NCBI GenBank assembly: GCA_037349315.1
Contig: JBAIAC010000006.1
Span: 56,850,501-56,914,500 of the forward strand
Direction of reading: 5' to 3'
Length of the DNA stretch: 64,000 bases
DNA from: Chelydra serpentina
Taxonomy: Eukaryota; Chordata; Testudines; Chelydridae
Shown: positions 44,155-58,275 of the stretch, one piece after another
Position numbering within the stretch: position 1 is the first letter of the stretch
Layout: each line of letters opens with the position of its first letter
Program-made: the position numbers and the translations under genes
The notes under the pieces: generated by a model
The model's input: only the letters and a program-made list of their open reading frames with translations
What the model was told of the DNA's origin: nothing
The model's database searches: none

Positions 44155-47100
44155 GAAAAACCTTGGATTAGAAATCTCAGGGGAAGTTAGTTTGTGAATG
44201 TGAGGAATTCTAGGGGAGTTCCTATATATGCAGACATTTTTACTCATAGGTCCTGTTAGTTAGCAGCTATAAGTTTGATAACAAATTTCATTTTGAAATA
44301 TTTTTGAATTGTCATAAAGATTTAAGGACGATCCCAATCAATTTGTCAACTACCTAGAGCTGTGACCACATTTTCATGTATGTTTTGAGCACACTAGCAG
44401 TCATCAACAGTAAATAATTAAGATGGCACAAACCAGAACACTAGGTCCTAGCCCACTGAACTTTGAAGATCTTAGATCCAGATCTGTATTTGAACTCAGT
44501 AGCTCAGCCCAATCTTTAGTAATAATTCTAACAAATCATTTTACGTGTGTGTGACTTAGCAGCTACAGAGACTTGAACCAGGCCACATACAAATGGGGAG
44601 GGTACAAGTACTGAAATAATAGGGGATGTTACAAGTTAAGGTTGAGGTGTATTTGAGAGTTATATATGGGCCTAGAAATAGATTAGGAGGAAGTGCATTG
44701 AAAGAGCTGTGGAAGGCCAGGGGACTGGAATATCATGAGGTTTTGCAAGTCACGAGTGAGGTGCATTACTTGGCTGCATGAGGACTCAAGTCTAGAGTAG
44801 TGGGGTGATTCAGATTAGGACGGAGGTTCGTTGGAAGATTTCCAAAGTGATGAAGAGAGAGAAGGAGAAGAATCTGAAAAGAGAAAAGGATGGGATACTG
44901 GAAATACACCAAGTAAATGGTGAACCTTTTAAAGGTACAGACAAATTCAACTGGAGTTTATCTCCTAACATAAATACTTACACATACCAGAAGCAAAATG
45001 TAGCAACATAACTGTGTTGGAAAGAACTTCAGTCCTCTGAAAAGTGCACAGAATATTACCCAGTATCCCTCCTCAGCACAGGCCTAACTACATCAGCTAA
45101 ACTCTGCCACAGCAACTGGAGAGAGTGGCAGTACAAAGAACTAACTTATTTCTATGTTTGATAGTGGGAAGGCTGGTGGTTTGGTGAATCAGGAGGGGGA
45201 GGACTTTCCTTAAGTATAGTGCAAGGAGGAAAAAGGCACCAGACACAGGAGTGTGTGAACAAGATAAATTGGCCATCAGAGGTGGAGTAGAGGGCTGAGA
45301 CAAGAGAAGATCACTTTTATTAATAATGATATTATACATAAGCCCCATTATAAGCAGTCAGGGCTCTGCACTAACCGTTAACATTTAATAATTGTAATAA
45401 ACAATGGCAATAAAAACAAAATATTAGAAGAAGCAGAAACATTTGGATTAATCAGGGGCCGGTATGGCACTGATAACATTAGGTGCTCACTCAGTGTACT
45501 CCCTCTGCCGTGTCTGACGCTGAAACAACTAAATCTTACCTATGAAGGCTGAAATGTGTTTGAATGGTTGCAGGGCAGGGATTTTGTATTTTGGGTAGGG
45601 AAAGTCAGTTTAAAAAATAAAATTATGAATATTCTGGAGTTTGCAGTGACAGGAAAACAGTTGCAAAGAATTGAACCAGAGTGGATCACAGCATTTCAAA
45701 AGAAAGACATAAGGAGTCTTATTCAACAATCACAGGACTTACTCTCATTTATAGGTCTGTGTATTAGCAACACACACCAGTGGCTGACAAAATGTGTAGC
45801 AGGGACAGGGAACAGACTGTCCCTTAGAGCCTGTGACATATCGGAATGGAGCTGCCTGGGGACTGCAGCGGGTGAAGTGTCACTATATTTTGAACAAACC
45901 GTTCAGCAGGTGACTGCACCTAGTAAAGAAAAGTTTGCTCCTCATCCTTCGGAAGGCCTTTCTCTTGCTCATCAGCAATGAGCTGATAAGCCTGCACAGC
46001 ACTGCCCTTGCCTACAGCCCTCCCTCTTCTCCTTTGTGCTGTGGCTATAAGTCCCGTTCCTAGGATTTCCTCTCCTCTTTGCTGGGTCCCCTACCTGTAG
46101 CTCAGGAATATAACATTCCTGCTATTAACATAGAGCCAGTCTGGGGACTAGCCCAAGGCTCAGCAGGAACCTGGAAGCAAGTTTAATTCACATCTAACCC
46201 TCGGCATCTCCTTTGCTGGGCTTGGTTCTCAACAGTAGGCATGGGCTCCTGCTGCTCTCCTGATGAAGCACCGCAGGCAATGAACATGTCAGGTAAGCAT
46301 TCAGTATGGATATGGTGTCAGAGGCCAAAGTGTGCCCTGTTCCAGACCCCACTCTCACCAGCCCTATCTCTTCTCCTGCGAGAAAGTGCTAAGAGCCTCT
46401 GAGCAATGTTTTACACCAACTGGATCTGAAACAGACCGAATGACAACATTTCAGCTTGGAGACCTTAATTGTCCATAATTGAACTGATTTTCTTCTAGTG
46501 TGGCTTGTCTTCAGCTGGAATTACCTTCATTCTGAGGTGTCTTTATAACAAGAATGATATTCATTTAGTTTCTTCCACTCGAGAATCTCCGAGTGCTTAA
46601 CAAGTATTAACAAGCTAACCAACACTTCTGTGCTGTAGCTCAGTATCAGTGTTTCCAGGGCAGCCCTCTGTGCATGGGGGAGTAGTGTGCAGTGCAGTAG
46701 TGCAACACTAAAAGTTGGGGGGGGGGGGAGTTGAGGGAAGAGAGAAGGCTGGGGAACAGATCCTCTTATTCCCCCCGCCCCATAGTTGTATCCATAGTGC
46801 ACAGGTTGGGGACGTGATAGGGGTTGTCCGGTGTGTCTGTGCACTGTACGGAGTCACAACACTTCTACAGGTTGAAGTTGAGCCTTCTAATCCTGTTGAA
46901 CTCTTATCTGAGTGCACAGCCCAGTGATGTGGCCTGTCCACTTTTTCCGAGGGTTTGGCCCTTGGAGCATGTGATGGGACAGAATGTCATTGCAACTAAT
47001 CCCCAAGAGATCATATAGAGGGTAAGAGATATGGGAAGTACCTGCATACAATATTGAATGCACATTAGCCCAAAGCACTATAACTTTTTGACACAACATA

Positions 47101-48950
47101 AAATAAATACATTTAAAATAGCAAGATATGGATAGTAGTAAACCTTACAGCAAGATCAAATGGTTAAAGAGTTTTCAAGGAAATCAATGGTGCCCTCTAA
47201 AGGAAACTAGTATGTTATACAGGACACTAGACAGCTATTGTTCCTACTGCCAAGATACTGTACAGCCCATAAACTAATACCGAAAAAGAGACTCCATTAT
47301 GGAAAATTATTCCAGATTGTTCTGTTTAAAATTAGCATCCTCAAAAGAACCTGATCTATGAAAACTCATTTAGATAATCAGTTAGTTTGTAAAATATAGA
47401 CTACTCTTCATCCAAATTTGAGAAAGAATATCCAAGATCTACATAGGCTTTGTCAAATGATTATTGGTTAGGTAATAAAATATTCCTACCCCGAGCTATA
47501 CATCATTTTTGTCATGAAAGATCATTTGAATACTTAATTATGAAATAGGAAAACTGCAATATTATCAACCTAAAGGACTACATGCATAAATTAGGGTTGC
47601 ATTGTTAGGCCCTTACTTTGCACAACATCTTTCATGAGACTGTATCCCAGAGTTAGATAATACATAACTGTATGAGGTATAAATAGATTGGCGTATTATA
47701 ATATACCAGCCACAAAAAGAATAATGGATGAATGAATACATACTAATCTAATCATTTATTTATAACTATTTTGTCTCTTTTGTCTCAAAAGGAACAGTTC
47801 TGACATAACAAAAGGCTGTAGTTACTTTATAATGCACTAATACACTTCAGCATATTTTCTTTTGAGAAATGTCACTTAAGGTATCATAGACCCCAACCAT
47901 ACAGTTTGTTTTTAACATTAACTTCAGTTGGAGTTCTGCTTGAAAAATTGATAGAATGATCTACCCTTACATTAACAAGTTTTAAAAGTACTCCTATATT
48001 GTATACTTAAGGGCCTGGTCCCCAGAGCTGTGAGCTGTCATTGATTCTATTCGCCAAATTGCAGACACTGGGCCAAATCCTTGAAATACACTGTAGGTGC
48101 AAATTTACCCCACCAAAGCAGAACTAATGAGCATGTATATTTGTTTTAGCAGTAGTCTTACAAATAGCTCTGCTACCCATACAGATTATTCTCCTACTCT
48201 CAGTAGGAGCTGTGGTGAGTGCTGCTCAGCCCAATTATTTTGGTATAAAGGGCCTGATCCAATCCCCAATGGGGAGTCTTATCACTGACTTAGATGGGGC
48301 TTGCATCAGGTCTGGATTTTGATGTCTAATTTATGTACTGATATTTGGAAATATGGATTTCTGAAAGAGACAGAACAGTTAAAAAGAAAGCAAAAAGAAC
48401 TTTAACACTTACAAAAGTTTATAAAATTTAAAAAAACACTTTAAAACATTAAAAATACACCTTTTAGTTAGTAACCTGTGCCCTTTTGATATTTCCCTCA
48501 GTGCCGATATATTGTCATCAAGATGACATATTTTATCAGTTAAAGTGGCATATTGCTCAAAGCAAGTTTAGACCCTGTGCCAGTGTAACTAGATGTGGTT
48601 TATCAGTCTGAACAAATTAAAAAAGAGACATGGCTTTTAGAAAATAGTGGTTAGAAATAGTAAGGCATTCTTAGGGAGATATGCCATATCAATTTTAATA
48701 TGAAATCTCTACCTGCAAAAAATTGGGATGAAATATGTGGGATGTATTTTATAAATTACAGTACTTATTTTCTGCTAAAGAGTCTAGTTTACTTTAAGTA
48801 CTGATAAATGCACATTGTTTTCATGAATGCTTTTTCTTAAGATGCTTCTCTCCTCTAGAGGCAATACTGCAAATTGCAGTGTATTATGGGATTTAAGATT
48901 GGTTGAATGAATTCCCCACTGGGATGTCAGATATATTTTCACAGGAAAGC
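44155..48950. other. Intergenic sequence; only simple tracts and one small palindrome
   Basis: There is a G-run at about 46715-46729 and a GGGCCTGATCC palindrome near 48240-48315. A 141-codon open frame at 45556-45981 shows no domain and no splice or promoter context, so it is not called a gene. Confidence 0.45.
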
Positions 48951-48953
48951 ATG

Positions 48954-49137
48954 TTGTCCAGTGGATGGAACTCTGGACTAGGAATCAGGCGGTTTCTATT
49001 CCCACATCTCTCACTATGAGGAAAGTCACTGCACCGCTCTGTGCTTCAAAATAGCCTTTGGTAAAATGGGGAGATCATTTACCAAGCACTTGGAGATGAA
49101 ACAGGCTCTATAAAACCTAAGTATTATTATTTATTTA
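48954..49137 (+). mobile_element. MIR-like SINE
   Basis: The order of blocks is that of a MIR/CORE-SINE: AGTGGATGGAACTCTGGACT, GGAATCAGGCGG, a gapped CTATTCCCACATCTCTCACT, AAAGTCACTGCACCGCTCTG, GGTAAAATGGGGAGATCA, and a final TATTATTATTTATTTA tail. Confidence 0.8.
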
Positions 49138-50785
49138 AAGTTGTGGTGACCTTTGGGACCAATTATTTAGGTATGTAAAATATGTCCCCAGCATACAATC
49201 ATTAAAACAGCAAAATTAGAACCCACCAAAGTGACAATTGTCAGTCAAATAAAAACTCCTCCACAAGGGCCTAAACCTGAAGTCCTGGAAGTTAGACCGA
49301 TCCCTACTCAGCCAATTTAGTATCAGCTGTGCACACATTTCAGTCATTTGAGAGTTTGGATCCTGCCGGTTGTTATATGGTGATAGGAAGCTCGGACACT
49401 CGCCAATCCAGACAATTACTGCACACTCAGAACTAACAATCAGCTGATCTCTAATGAAGAGCAGCAACTGCTATATGTCTTTGTGAAGAACAGCAACTGC
49501 TATTTATGAAACTGATTATTAAGCAAACAAACATAGTGCCACCAGTTTTTATGAAATTTTCAGAACACAGAAGAGCACATTATAAATCCCCCCCAAAAGC
49601 TTTACAATATAACATGGATGAGAAGAAGCACAGCATAACAAAACTGGGAGGGGGAGGGTGTAGAGAGCTTAGTGGTGAGGAAATAAACAAAGGAGGGGTT
49701 TAGGGATAAAGTTAATTTTAAGGAGGAATATGAAACAGAAGATGACCCAAAGAGAGGACTGGATTCCCCACTCCATTAAGGCCACTTTCTGCTGAGCAAG
49801 TAGCACAAAATGGCCTTGTGCAGGGGAACTCTACTGGCAGAAAGCTCTGCCAGCATAAGGGGATGGAGCAGGTATGTCAGTGGTCTTCGAGGGACGGAAC
49901 ATAGATATAGTGAAGCAGAGTTCCACTGTATCTCCACAGACCTTAGGCCAGTGGCAGAACTTGGTGTAGGCTCCCTCCTGCTCTAATGGGTTCCAAGGTT
50001 CGGAGAAACTCAATCACTTCTCTGCAGCTGCTCCTCTACACTATAGCCAAGCCCAGCTTGGCTACAGTGGCGAACTGGGAACAGCCTCTTCTATTGCAAA
50101 CAAGGACTAGTGCTCATCAGATAAGTTACCATAATTTTTGCTGCTATATTTGCAAAGAATGTGAGCTGAATAGCATACCAAAAATGGGCAAAACTAGTTT
50201 GAAGTTAACCTGTAGCTTGCTCTGAATGTAAATAGCTGAGCTCTGTTGGTACAAAACAATATATAAAAGCATTTATTATGCAAACTGGGTTTGCAGTTAA
50301 TCAAGTGAATTGTAACTTTAAGAGTATCCTAGCAACTTCCCAACAGTCAGGGAAAGTCCCAGCTGACAATGTATACTGATGTTTGTTCTACTTGTGCAGT
50401 CATCAAAACTTTGCAGTTAATCAAGAAGATAATTTGAAACATGAGACCGAGTTAAATTTGAGCTAGCAAAGAGGAATTTTATAAGTGAATAACATCACCA
50501 GGACACTTCTTATGGTCAGAGCCATCATCTCAGGACAGGAACAGGTCGGAACAGCACAAAGCAAAGGTCAGATAGTTCTGGCAACAAAACCTCCCATTAT
50601 AAAAATAGACAGCACAATTGTACTGTGCAAAACTCTGTGGTTCTACATTGCCAGCTCTCCATTTTGGATCTTTGCTGCAGAATATGAGATAGTAATTTTA
50701 AATTTTTATTATTTTTTAAACACCGGACGACCCAAGCCACACATTGAAACACAGTTACCATCAAAGACCTATCTGAAATTATAGA
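49138..50785. other. Intergenic sequence, nothing identified
   Basis: I see no supportable feature. Confidence 0.45.
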
Positions 50786-51252
50786 AGAATCATAGAAGAT
50801 TAGGGTTGGAAGAGACCTCAGGAGGTCATCTAGTCCAACCCCCTGCTCAAAGCAGGACCAACACCAACTAAATCATCCCAGCCAGGGCTTTGTCAAGCTG
50901 GGCCTTAAAAACCTCTAAGGATGGAGATTCCACCACCTCCCTAGGTAACCCATTCCAGTGCTTCACCGTCCTCTTAATGAAATAGTGTTTCCTAATATCT
51001 AACCTAGACCTCCCCCACTGCAACTTGAGACCATTGCTCCTTGTTCTGTCATCTGCCACCACTGAGAACAGCCTAGCTCCATCCTCTTTGGAACCCCGCT
51101 TCAGGTAGTTAAAGGCTGCTATCAAATCCTCCCTCACTCTTCTCTTTTGCAGACTAAACAAGCCCAGTTCCCTCAGCCTCTCCTTGTAAGTCATGTGCCT
51201 CAGTCCCCTGATCATTTTCGTTGCCCTCCACAGGACTCTCTCCAATATGTCC
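50786..51252 (-). mobile_element. 5'-truncated CR1, well preserved ORF2 tail
   Basis: The minus strand reads the final ~128 codons of CR1 ORF2 without a stop ([51 protein letters not shown]). The 3' untranslated end and TCTATGATTCT follow. It is close in sequence to the copy at 16400-20035 and so is fairly young. Confidence 0.93.
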
Positions 51253-54200
51253 AAAATAATTTACATTGTGTGTTTATCTCTGGATTGTTTTTTGTCTATT
51301 TAAACAAAGGCTATCCCCTGCCCTACTAACAACTTACATTGATATAGTGCTTTTTATCCCAAAATATATCAAAATGCTTTACAAACTTTAAATGATATGC
51401 AGAGCAATCACTTCACCACCAGTGAAATGCAGCCATCTTAAAACAGATGTAAAATACTTTTTCGTGTAATTAAGCACCAGTTTTGTATCAGAATAGAGAG
51501 GGGAATGTTTATGAAAGGTTCACAGTCTTAAGAAGTGATCTCCAACATGAAAAGGAACCACGGATGTCCAATTGAAATGACAAGCAAATTCAGTTCAGCA
51601 GCATATAATTACAGACTTAGAATTGGCCAAGGATTAGCAAAAAGTTCCATATGCTCTTTAATGATCACAGCAGCTACATCATTGTTTTAGATCTTAGTTG
51701 TAAACAAACATCTGCAGCACAGTGCCTTCTAACAGCATGCAGATACCATCAGTACTCACCTAGAGGTAAGAGATACTCCTATTCACTCTCTAACACCATT
51801 TCTTGCAACTCCCCATTCAACTACTGAGAAGAACCAACTCTCATAAGACCTGACAAGATTCCAATGCACATCACAATGAAATGTTATTTAAGAGAGAAAC
51901 TCTCTATCAGCCAGTTAGAATTTTCCTGACATTCTGAGCAGCTGCGTAAATGGATGTGCAAACTAAAGGCCTGATCCTGCACCATTAAAGTCAACAGAGC
52001 AGATTTGGGCCCTAAGGTAGTGAGAAGGAAATCAAGCACGGTTTACCTCTGTGGGTAATTTACTTTCTGAATGGGAAATAAAAAAAAAAGTGATTTCATA
52101 ATTCACTACCAGATTCTGTTTTCAGAAAAGCTACCCTGCACAGGGAATTGTTCATATAGGTCCTGATCCAAAGCTCACTGAAATAATGGGAATCTTTCCC
52201 TGGATTTCAATGTAAGTTTTGTCCTTTAGTTTGTTTTGAGATACATGTTACTTAGCTTTGTGTTTCATTCGGTAAAGTGTGCGCTTTAGATCTGAAAAAC
52301 ACACACATTATGCAGGTAAATAAGCATGACTGGTAATTTTGCTACAAAGAAAATCAGCGTAAGGATTCATGAAAATCACAAGTCAAGAAAACTGGTTTGC
52401 TAAAGGTGATCTCCATACAAAAACTTTACTCAAATTCTTTAATAAAAACCATTTTGTTAAAAATCAACATTATGATTGGAATTTTTATACAGAAAATGAA
52501 TCAGAAGTTACAAAAGCAACTGACATTACATAATAAATATAACTGGAATTAATACATATGCGAACAGTACTACAGCATCTCTTTATAAACATTAAAAATG
52601 ATTATCTCTATGGCATGTTAATTTAACATCTCAATTATAAAATTCTCTTTGCTTTGTATTAAATGAACACATACTAATTATTTATTCTTGCACTAAAAAT
52701 GTTAAAAGCTGCTTTTTCATGGTAGGAGGGTCCAGGCATCTGAGCCTGGCCCTCTCCATCAGCCCTGTGAGCGTGCCACAAGACACTGGCAGATGTGTCC
52801 ACCATCCATCATGGACCTTTTGTAAGTGTTTGGTTAGAGACATTCATGAAGAAATGTTGTTCTCTCCAAAATTATGTATTGCAGCTGGAATTGAAGATTA
52901 TAAATCAACAGCCCTATGTATGCACAGCTGGAGATGACAGGCCAGATTCTGGCCCATGTTACAGCCCTTTGTGTTGCTGCAGTATTGAAAAAGGGGTGTG
53001 AAGTTATTCTAAATGGGCAGGGTCAGATTTCCGCTGGCATGAAGAATGCTGGCCTGGTGCTGAGACAGCATAGCTGACTCTCCGAGACACCCTCCTGGCT
53101 CACCTTGGAAAGGGGGCGTACAAGGAGCATGGTCCAGGAAGACAGGATGACCAGAGCACATTGTGCTTCTGTGATCTCCGGGCAGCATAACAGTCCCTTG
53201 GGGCTCTTACAAAACTAGCTAAATTTAGAGTAGCTCTACAGCCAGACTAGTCCCTGGCTGCCAAGAGAATGAGGGAAGCATAAAGGTGGCTTAAAGTCAC
53301 CTTTGCCTCCCTCTCTCATCAGCTATGCTGAGCACAAGTCTGATGCAATTAGAGATCTATTCTAGCCTGATATAATTGGGACCAAACAACTTCTTGCATG
53401 ATAAGAAATTCTGTTAAGATGTGGAAAAAGCTGCTGATCCTGAGATACTTGTTTTCTATGTAGGGTCTGCTGTGACTTACTATAGCATGAGTGCCTTTTA
53501 CTTTCTCTTTTCACCTATTCTTTTATTCTAGGTGATGGCCTGTTGTTCCCTGCTTACTACATGTTCCTTTTCATAAAGATGAAATTACATGTGCCTTCCC
53601 CTAACATCATAAGGAGGCACTCTGAATGCACCACAGAGAGCAGATGTCAATAAGCAAAGGGAGGTACTCCAAATCAAGGGTAACACACTACTAGCTGCCT
53701 TCAGATAAAGCACCATTTTCCATAGCATTTTCCTATGTCAGCTGGCTGACTAGGGAGTCCAGTGGTTGCTCACAAATACAGTCTCTCTCATAACAGCACG
53801 TTGCACCAATTAGCCAACTCCTGTGCTTATATTTCTATAAATTTTACATTAAATAATAAAGCTACCTGTGAACAGTACAGTACTATGCTTTATGCATCAC
53901 ACTACAGAGTCCATTACTAGAGTTGAAAAAAACAAAGAGCCAAGTATACAAACTCACAAGGTGCCCCATTAGCAGTTCTGAACATTTATAATTTTCAAAA
54001 AATTATTTCCTTCCAATTATGAATTCTTTTTTACATGGAAACTAGATCAACAGCAGGGGTCTGGCCTGGAAGATAAAACAAGTATACACTGTACTAGTAC
54101 ATACAACACGGGGCTAAATCACACTGTAAACCCAACTGGAATGATTTAATTAGGAAGGAGAGAGGGAGAGGCAATGGGCTAACTAACTGAGAACTTCTAT

Positions 54201-55566
54201 GGGTTTCTTCAGCATCAGTCCTCTAATAGGCAGTAGGCAACATGTTTGTGTGAAGGGAGACCGAGCAACAACTCCAAATTATAAGAATCTTCTATATTTA
54301 AGGCATTCAGGATCTCATTTATAGCACATTTGTCCCAATATAGCAGAGCACATTCTCAGATTCTGAAATCAGTCAACTGATACTATGGATTTATAGAATT
54401 TTAGGTTTCAATAACTTTCTGCCATCTTACACAAATATTTGGGTAGGTTATATTTAGCAATGTACACTGTTCTCATCTCAATTTAAAAAAAATGTTTGTA
54501 TGACTTGAAGATGGTCAAATTTTGCAATATTTCTGGAAATTATTTTAAAATATACTGATCTATTAACTTTCTCCTAACTCATTACCTACATTCTCAGCAG
54601 TTCATATGTTTTACTTTCAGTGGGGAGTCCAAACCCCCTTCAATTAAGAGAAGGATGGCTATGGCATAGGTTTTCCCAGAACAGTATTTAGATATGCCAT
54701 GCAAAGCTAGCTTATAATACAAAGGTTGATGGGCCCATGACTCATGGCCTTCCAAACTGTAGGCTGAATTATCCATCCTCCCCTCATTATCTCTATTATT
54801 TTTAGTCCAATTGGGGAAAGTAAACAAACAAATAAAACCCAGCAGCTATATATAGGACCACTGCATTAACTGAACTGAATCTGCTTTGAAGTGTTTGAAC
54901 AGCCCAGTGGAATAATGGCATTGCACAGCCTGGCAGGATACAAGAGTGTGGCAAGTATCATGGGACTTTCCACTGCCACAGGCAGAAACTAGTGAGAAAA
55001 GTGACAAGTCATGTTTGGCTCTAGAAAAGCAGGTATAAGTGTTTCCCAACTACTTTCCCTCCCATCCAAATCCATGGAAGAGCATTAGTAGTGGCCTTTT
55101 GGAATACCACCAATTTTCCCTGGCAGTTGCACAGATTTGATAGTGGCAAATGCACATAAAGAGAGTAGACTGGAATATGAGTAGTGTAGAAATAGTATCA
55201 CCTCCTGAATGAAGAAGTGAGCAAATATCCAAACTCAGTTGCATTATATGGGAACCTGTCAGGAAATTCCCTCCAGATTATTGGCTATGGTATGTAAAAA
55301 ATAATCACCGCAACTCTTTATCTTCATGTACTGTATTTGGAAAGATACATTAAAAAAATCTAACTACACAAGGAGCCATACTGGTTAGAGTAGGCCAGAC
55401 TGGTCTATCTGAATGTGCAGTATATATTCCCTCTATATTTATCTATTGAAATCATTCCTTCATAAGGCTTTTTAATATCGGAAACTTTTCAAAACTGTAT
55501 ATAATAAATACTGTATTAAAATATTTGGATAGCATTTACATACACAAGTTATATAAAAGGCGGTCA
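51253..55566. other. DNA downstream of LCA5, likely including its 3' UTR
   Basis: No further coding exon was found. The 3' untranslated region of LCA5 must begin directly below 55567 on the minus strand. A possible ATTAAA signal lies near 55470 (TTTAAT on the plus strand), but the true poly(A) site cannot be fixed. GATCC-type short palindromes occur near 51964-52015 and 52155-52222. Confidence 0.5.
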
Positions 55567-56381
55567 TCACAGGATTACTTCTTCAATTTCATCTTCGAAA
55601 GAATCAACAGCTTTAACTGCTGGCCTGCTTGTTGTGTGCTGTAAACGGTGCCTATTTAGGTTAAAATTTCTTCCTTCGCTGAAAAATAAATCATCATCTT
55701 TAACTTTAACTTTATTGCTTTTGCCCGGAGGAAGAGCACTGCCGGAATCACAGTCAGCTTCCAAAGGACTTAAGTCACTGCTTTTAGATGGAAGGATGGT
55801 GTTGGCACTAGTTCCAAAGAGTTGCTCCATTAAATTAGACTTTTTCTCTTTCTTAGTATTGAAATCCGTATTTTCTTTAGTATTTTCTTCTAAGACAATA
55901 CTTTTTTGATTAAGCCAACTTGGCCTCCCGGATCCTTTCCCAAAGGAAGGTACATAACTACCAAATGTCAAATCATTACTTGAATCTGTGGTTCTAACAT
56001 TTTGCTGCTTCTGTCCGTCTGCTTTTGTAGTAACATCATGGCTGTCATATACTGCAAATCCATTAAACAATTTCTCTGTGGTCTCTAAGAACTGGTAGGT
56101 TCTCTCAATTTTCTCGGGGGAGTCAGATTTTGATGCTGTATCTGTGAGGTGTGCTTGCGAAGCAAGTTTCATACTAATAGTGTTTTGAGTTTCTCTGTCA
56201 ATTTTATACATTTTAGCCAGCAGCAACTCTTTTTTTTGTCGGTCTTCTTCTAGTTTTTCAGTGTTGTGTGTCTCATTTTCAGTTTTATATATTTCTGACT
56301 CAATTCTTGCTTCTTCTTTTTCTTTAGCCAATAAAAAGTTATTTTCTTTTTTCCTTCTGTCAAATTCTTCTTTTTTCCACT
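55567..56381 (-). CDS. LCA5: Lebercilin (LCA5), last coding exon
   Basis: The exon enters after an AG acceptor (TCCATGCAG) in phase 1 and runs 815 nt to a TGA at 55567-55569. It encodes the lebercilin C-terminus: EWKKEEFDRRKKEN at the junction, then a Glu/Lys-rich coiled-coil stretch with KKELLLAKMYKIDRE. Next are the conserved blocks TEKLFNGF, FGSYVPSFGKGSGR, KKSNLMEQLFGTS, and FFSEGRNFNLNRHRLQH, ending PAVKAVDSFEDEIEEVIL. The C-terminal blocks match LCA5 rather than its paralogue LCA5L, which lacks the EDEIEEV end. Lebercilin is a ciliary and microtubule-associated protein of the photoreceptor connecting cilium that links to the IFT machinery. Its loss causes Leber congenital amaurosis in people. 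No frame damage is seen. Confidence 0.93.
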
Positions 56382-57844
56382 CTGCATGGAATTTTTTGAC
56401 AAGTTATTTGACATTTTTCTAATATTTAAAGGAATTTTTATTTTTTAAAAACCATATACAAAAACAGCGCTTTTAAAGTTCCTGCAACTAGCACTGGTTT
56501 ATTTTTTCAAGAAGTAATTTTTCATAAACATATTTACAATTAGACACAGGCTAAATCTTCTATCCTAATTTAAAACACCACTGCCATTTTGTAGGGTAGT
56601 TGCATTATTCATCTCTTTTAGTAGTTTCATTCCACTAATTTTATCCTTGCCCTGTGTTTGAACACAGATGAATATAACATCATTGATTTTAATAACTCTG
56701 ATTGACAGCGTGCTTTATATTTCTCTGTCAACATCACTGACTTCAAGACAACTTTAGAATATACTTGTTTTGTGAACTGCTACTGCAAAGCCAACTGGAC
56801 AACAAAATACAAAATGAGTAATAATTTTCAATGGTTTCTTTTTAAGCTTTTCTACAGTAGGGAGCAATTTAAAATATTACCTCTTCCTCACTGTATGGCC
56901 TGTAGACACACGTGTGTGTTGAAAACACCTCTGCACAAGCTTTCTGTGCACCATCAAGTGAACATAAATGATTATTTGCAAAAACAGCACACACCACTTT
57001 TCACAGGTATAAATGGCTACAGGAAGTGTAAGGGGGTGAAAATCACGTCCTTCCACATATGAGTTGCATGCACAATGGATTCAAGAGTTTGTGGCCAAGT
57101 GATTGTACACACAAATTTGCATGCACATACAAAGGTGATTTTCTGAATATTTACCCATCCAAAAAAGAATTTTCCTGTCTGAATATAAAGTTTTAAGGTA
57201 GGTTTAGATTTGAACAAGAACAACCTGATGTGTACAGAATGGATCTCCCCGATCAGGAATCCTCTCTGAAGAGCTGGGACATGGACCTTGGTGGTGAAAG
57301 CACTGACAACAATTTGTACTTGTACTGTACTTTATACCAAGCTTATGAAAACAAACCGTAACACTTATTTTTTTCATGTATATATGGCATAGCATCTCCA
57401 GTATGAAGGAGAAGTAGGCAGCTGAATTTCAGTGAGGAATGCTGGGGAAAAAAAAAATCTTATTTTCACAGTAAGATGGACAAGAGTGCTAATATTAGGA
57501 CTATTTTACCCCAAGACACCATGGGGCAGATTCTCAGTCGGTGCAAACTGTCCATTGACTTTTTTTCTGTGGATATTTTTTTCAGCTGTGGCTCTCCACA
57601 GTTGGTATTTGGCTTTGAAGCCTTGTCTTGGGGTAGCAACAGCAGGGGACAGGAAGGAGGTTACTTTGTATCCCTTAAAATTTTCTGTTTTGACCTTGTT
57701 CATGTTAAATCATTTATCCTTTTTAGTGGTTTTCCTTTTCCAGATTCAATTTGTTGTTTTCAAGAGAAGCGTTATAAGCCTCATTTGATTGGTATTTTGT
57801 TTTGTCTAGATTTTCCAGCGTGGCAGTAGCCACAGTTTTCTTAC
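56382..57844 (-). other. LCA5: LCA5 last intron
   Basis: This 1,463-bp phase-1 intron has donor G|GTAAGA (57845/57844) and acceptor CATGCAG|AG (56382/56381). I see no other gene or clear repeat inside it. Confidence 0.85.
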
Positions 57845-57983
57845 CGTCACATAGTTTCTGGGCTTTCTCCTCTAAAGCCTGCAGTTCTTGGTCATGTTTC
57901 AGTTTCTCCTCCCTCTCCCTGTTCCGTTCTTGCCTTAGAAGCTCTGCTTGTTCTTTCCATTCTTTTTTCTGAGTTTCCTGTTC
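57845..57983 (-). CDS. LCA5: LCA5 exon, coiled coil
   Basis: The 139-nt exon has acceptor ACGTCAG|GAA at 57983 and donor GACG|GTAAGA at 57845. It enters in phase 0 and leaves in phase 1. It encodes 46 codons of highly charged helix: EQETQKKEWKEQAELLRQER, then NREREEKLKHDQELQALEEK and AQKLCD. The final residues join to EWKKEEF of the last exon, which corresponds to the KLEDEWEREEL block I recall for mammalian lebercilin. Confidence 0.92.
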
Positions 57984-58275
57984 CTGACGTAAATAGATAA
58001 AAGAAAGTGTGATAGAAAATTTCTGCAACAGCTTTATTGTTTATTGTTAAACACAAAGTCTTCCAAATCGGAATGATATTAAGGACTTCAATGAAGCCAC
58101 TCCAGTTTACCTCAGCTGGGGAAATGGCCCTAAAACTCTTATCAGACCTAACATGGTCTTAAGTACTTGCAAACCATCAACTTGATTTTGTACAGCGTCT
58201 TTAATAAAAACTGCATCCTGTAATGCTTCATACTAAAATGCATTTGTTCTGTGTTTGTATAGCGCCTAGAGAAGT

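Noticed and set aside
45556..45981. 141-codon open frame that could be a gene
   Set aside because: There is no recognisable domain, no splice or promoter context and no matching neighbour. An open frame of this length can occur by chance in 64 kb.
55634..55909. 91-codon plus-strand open frame
   Set aside because: It is antisense to the last LCA5 exon.
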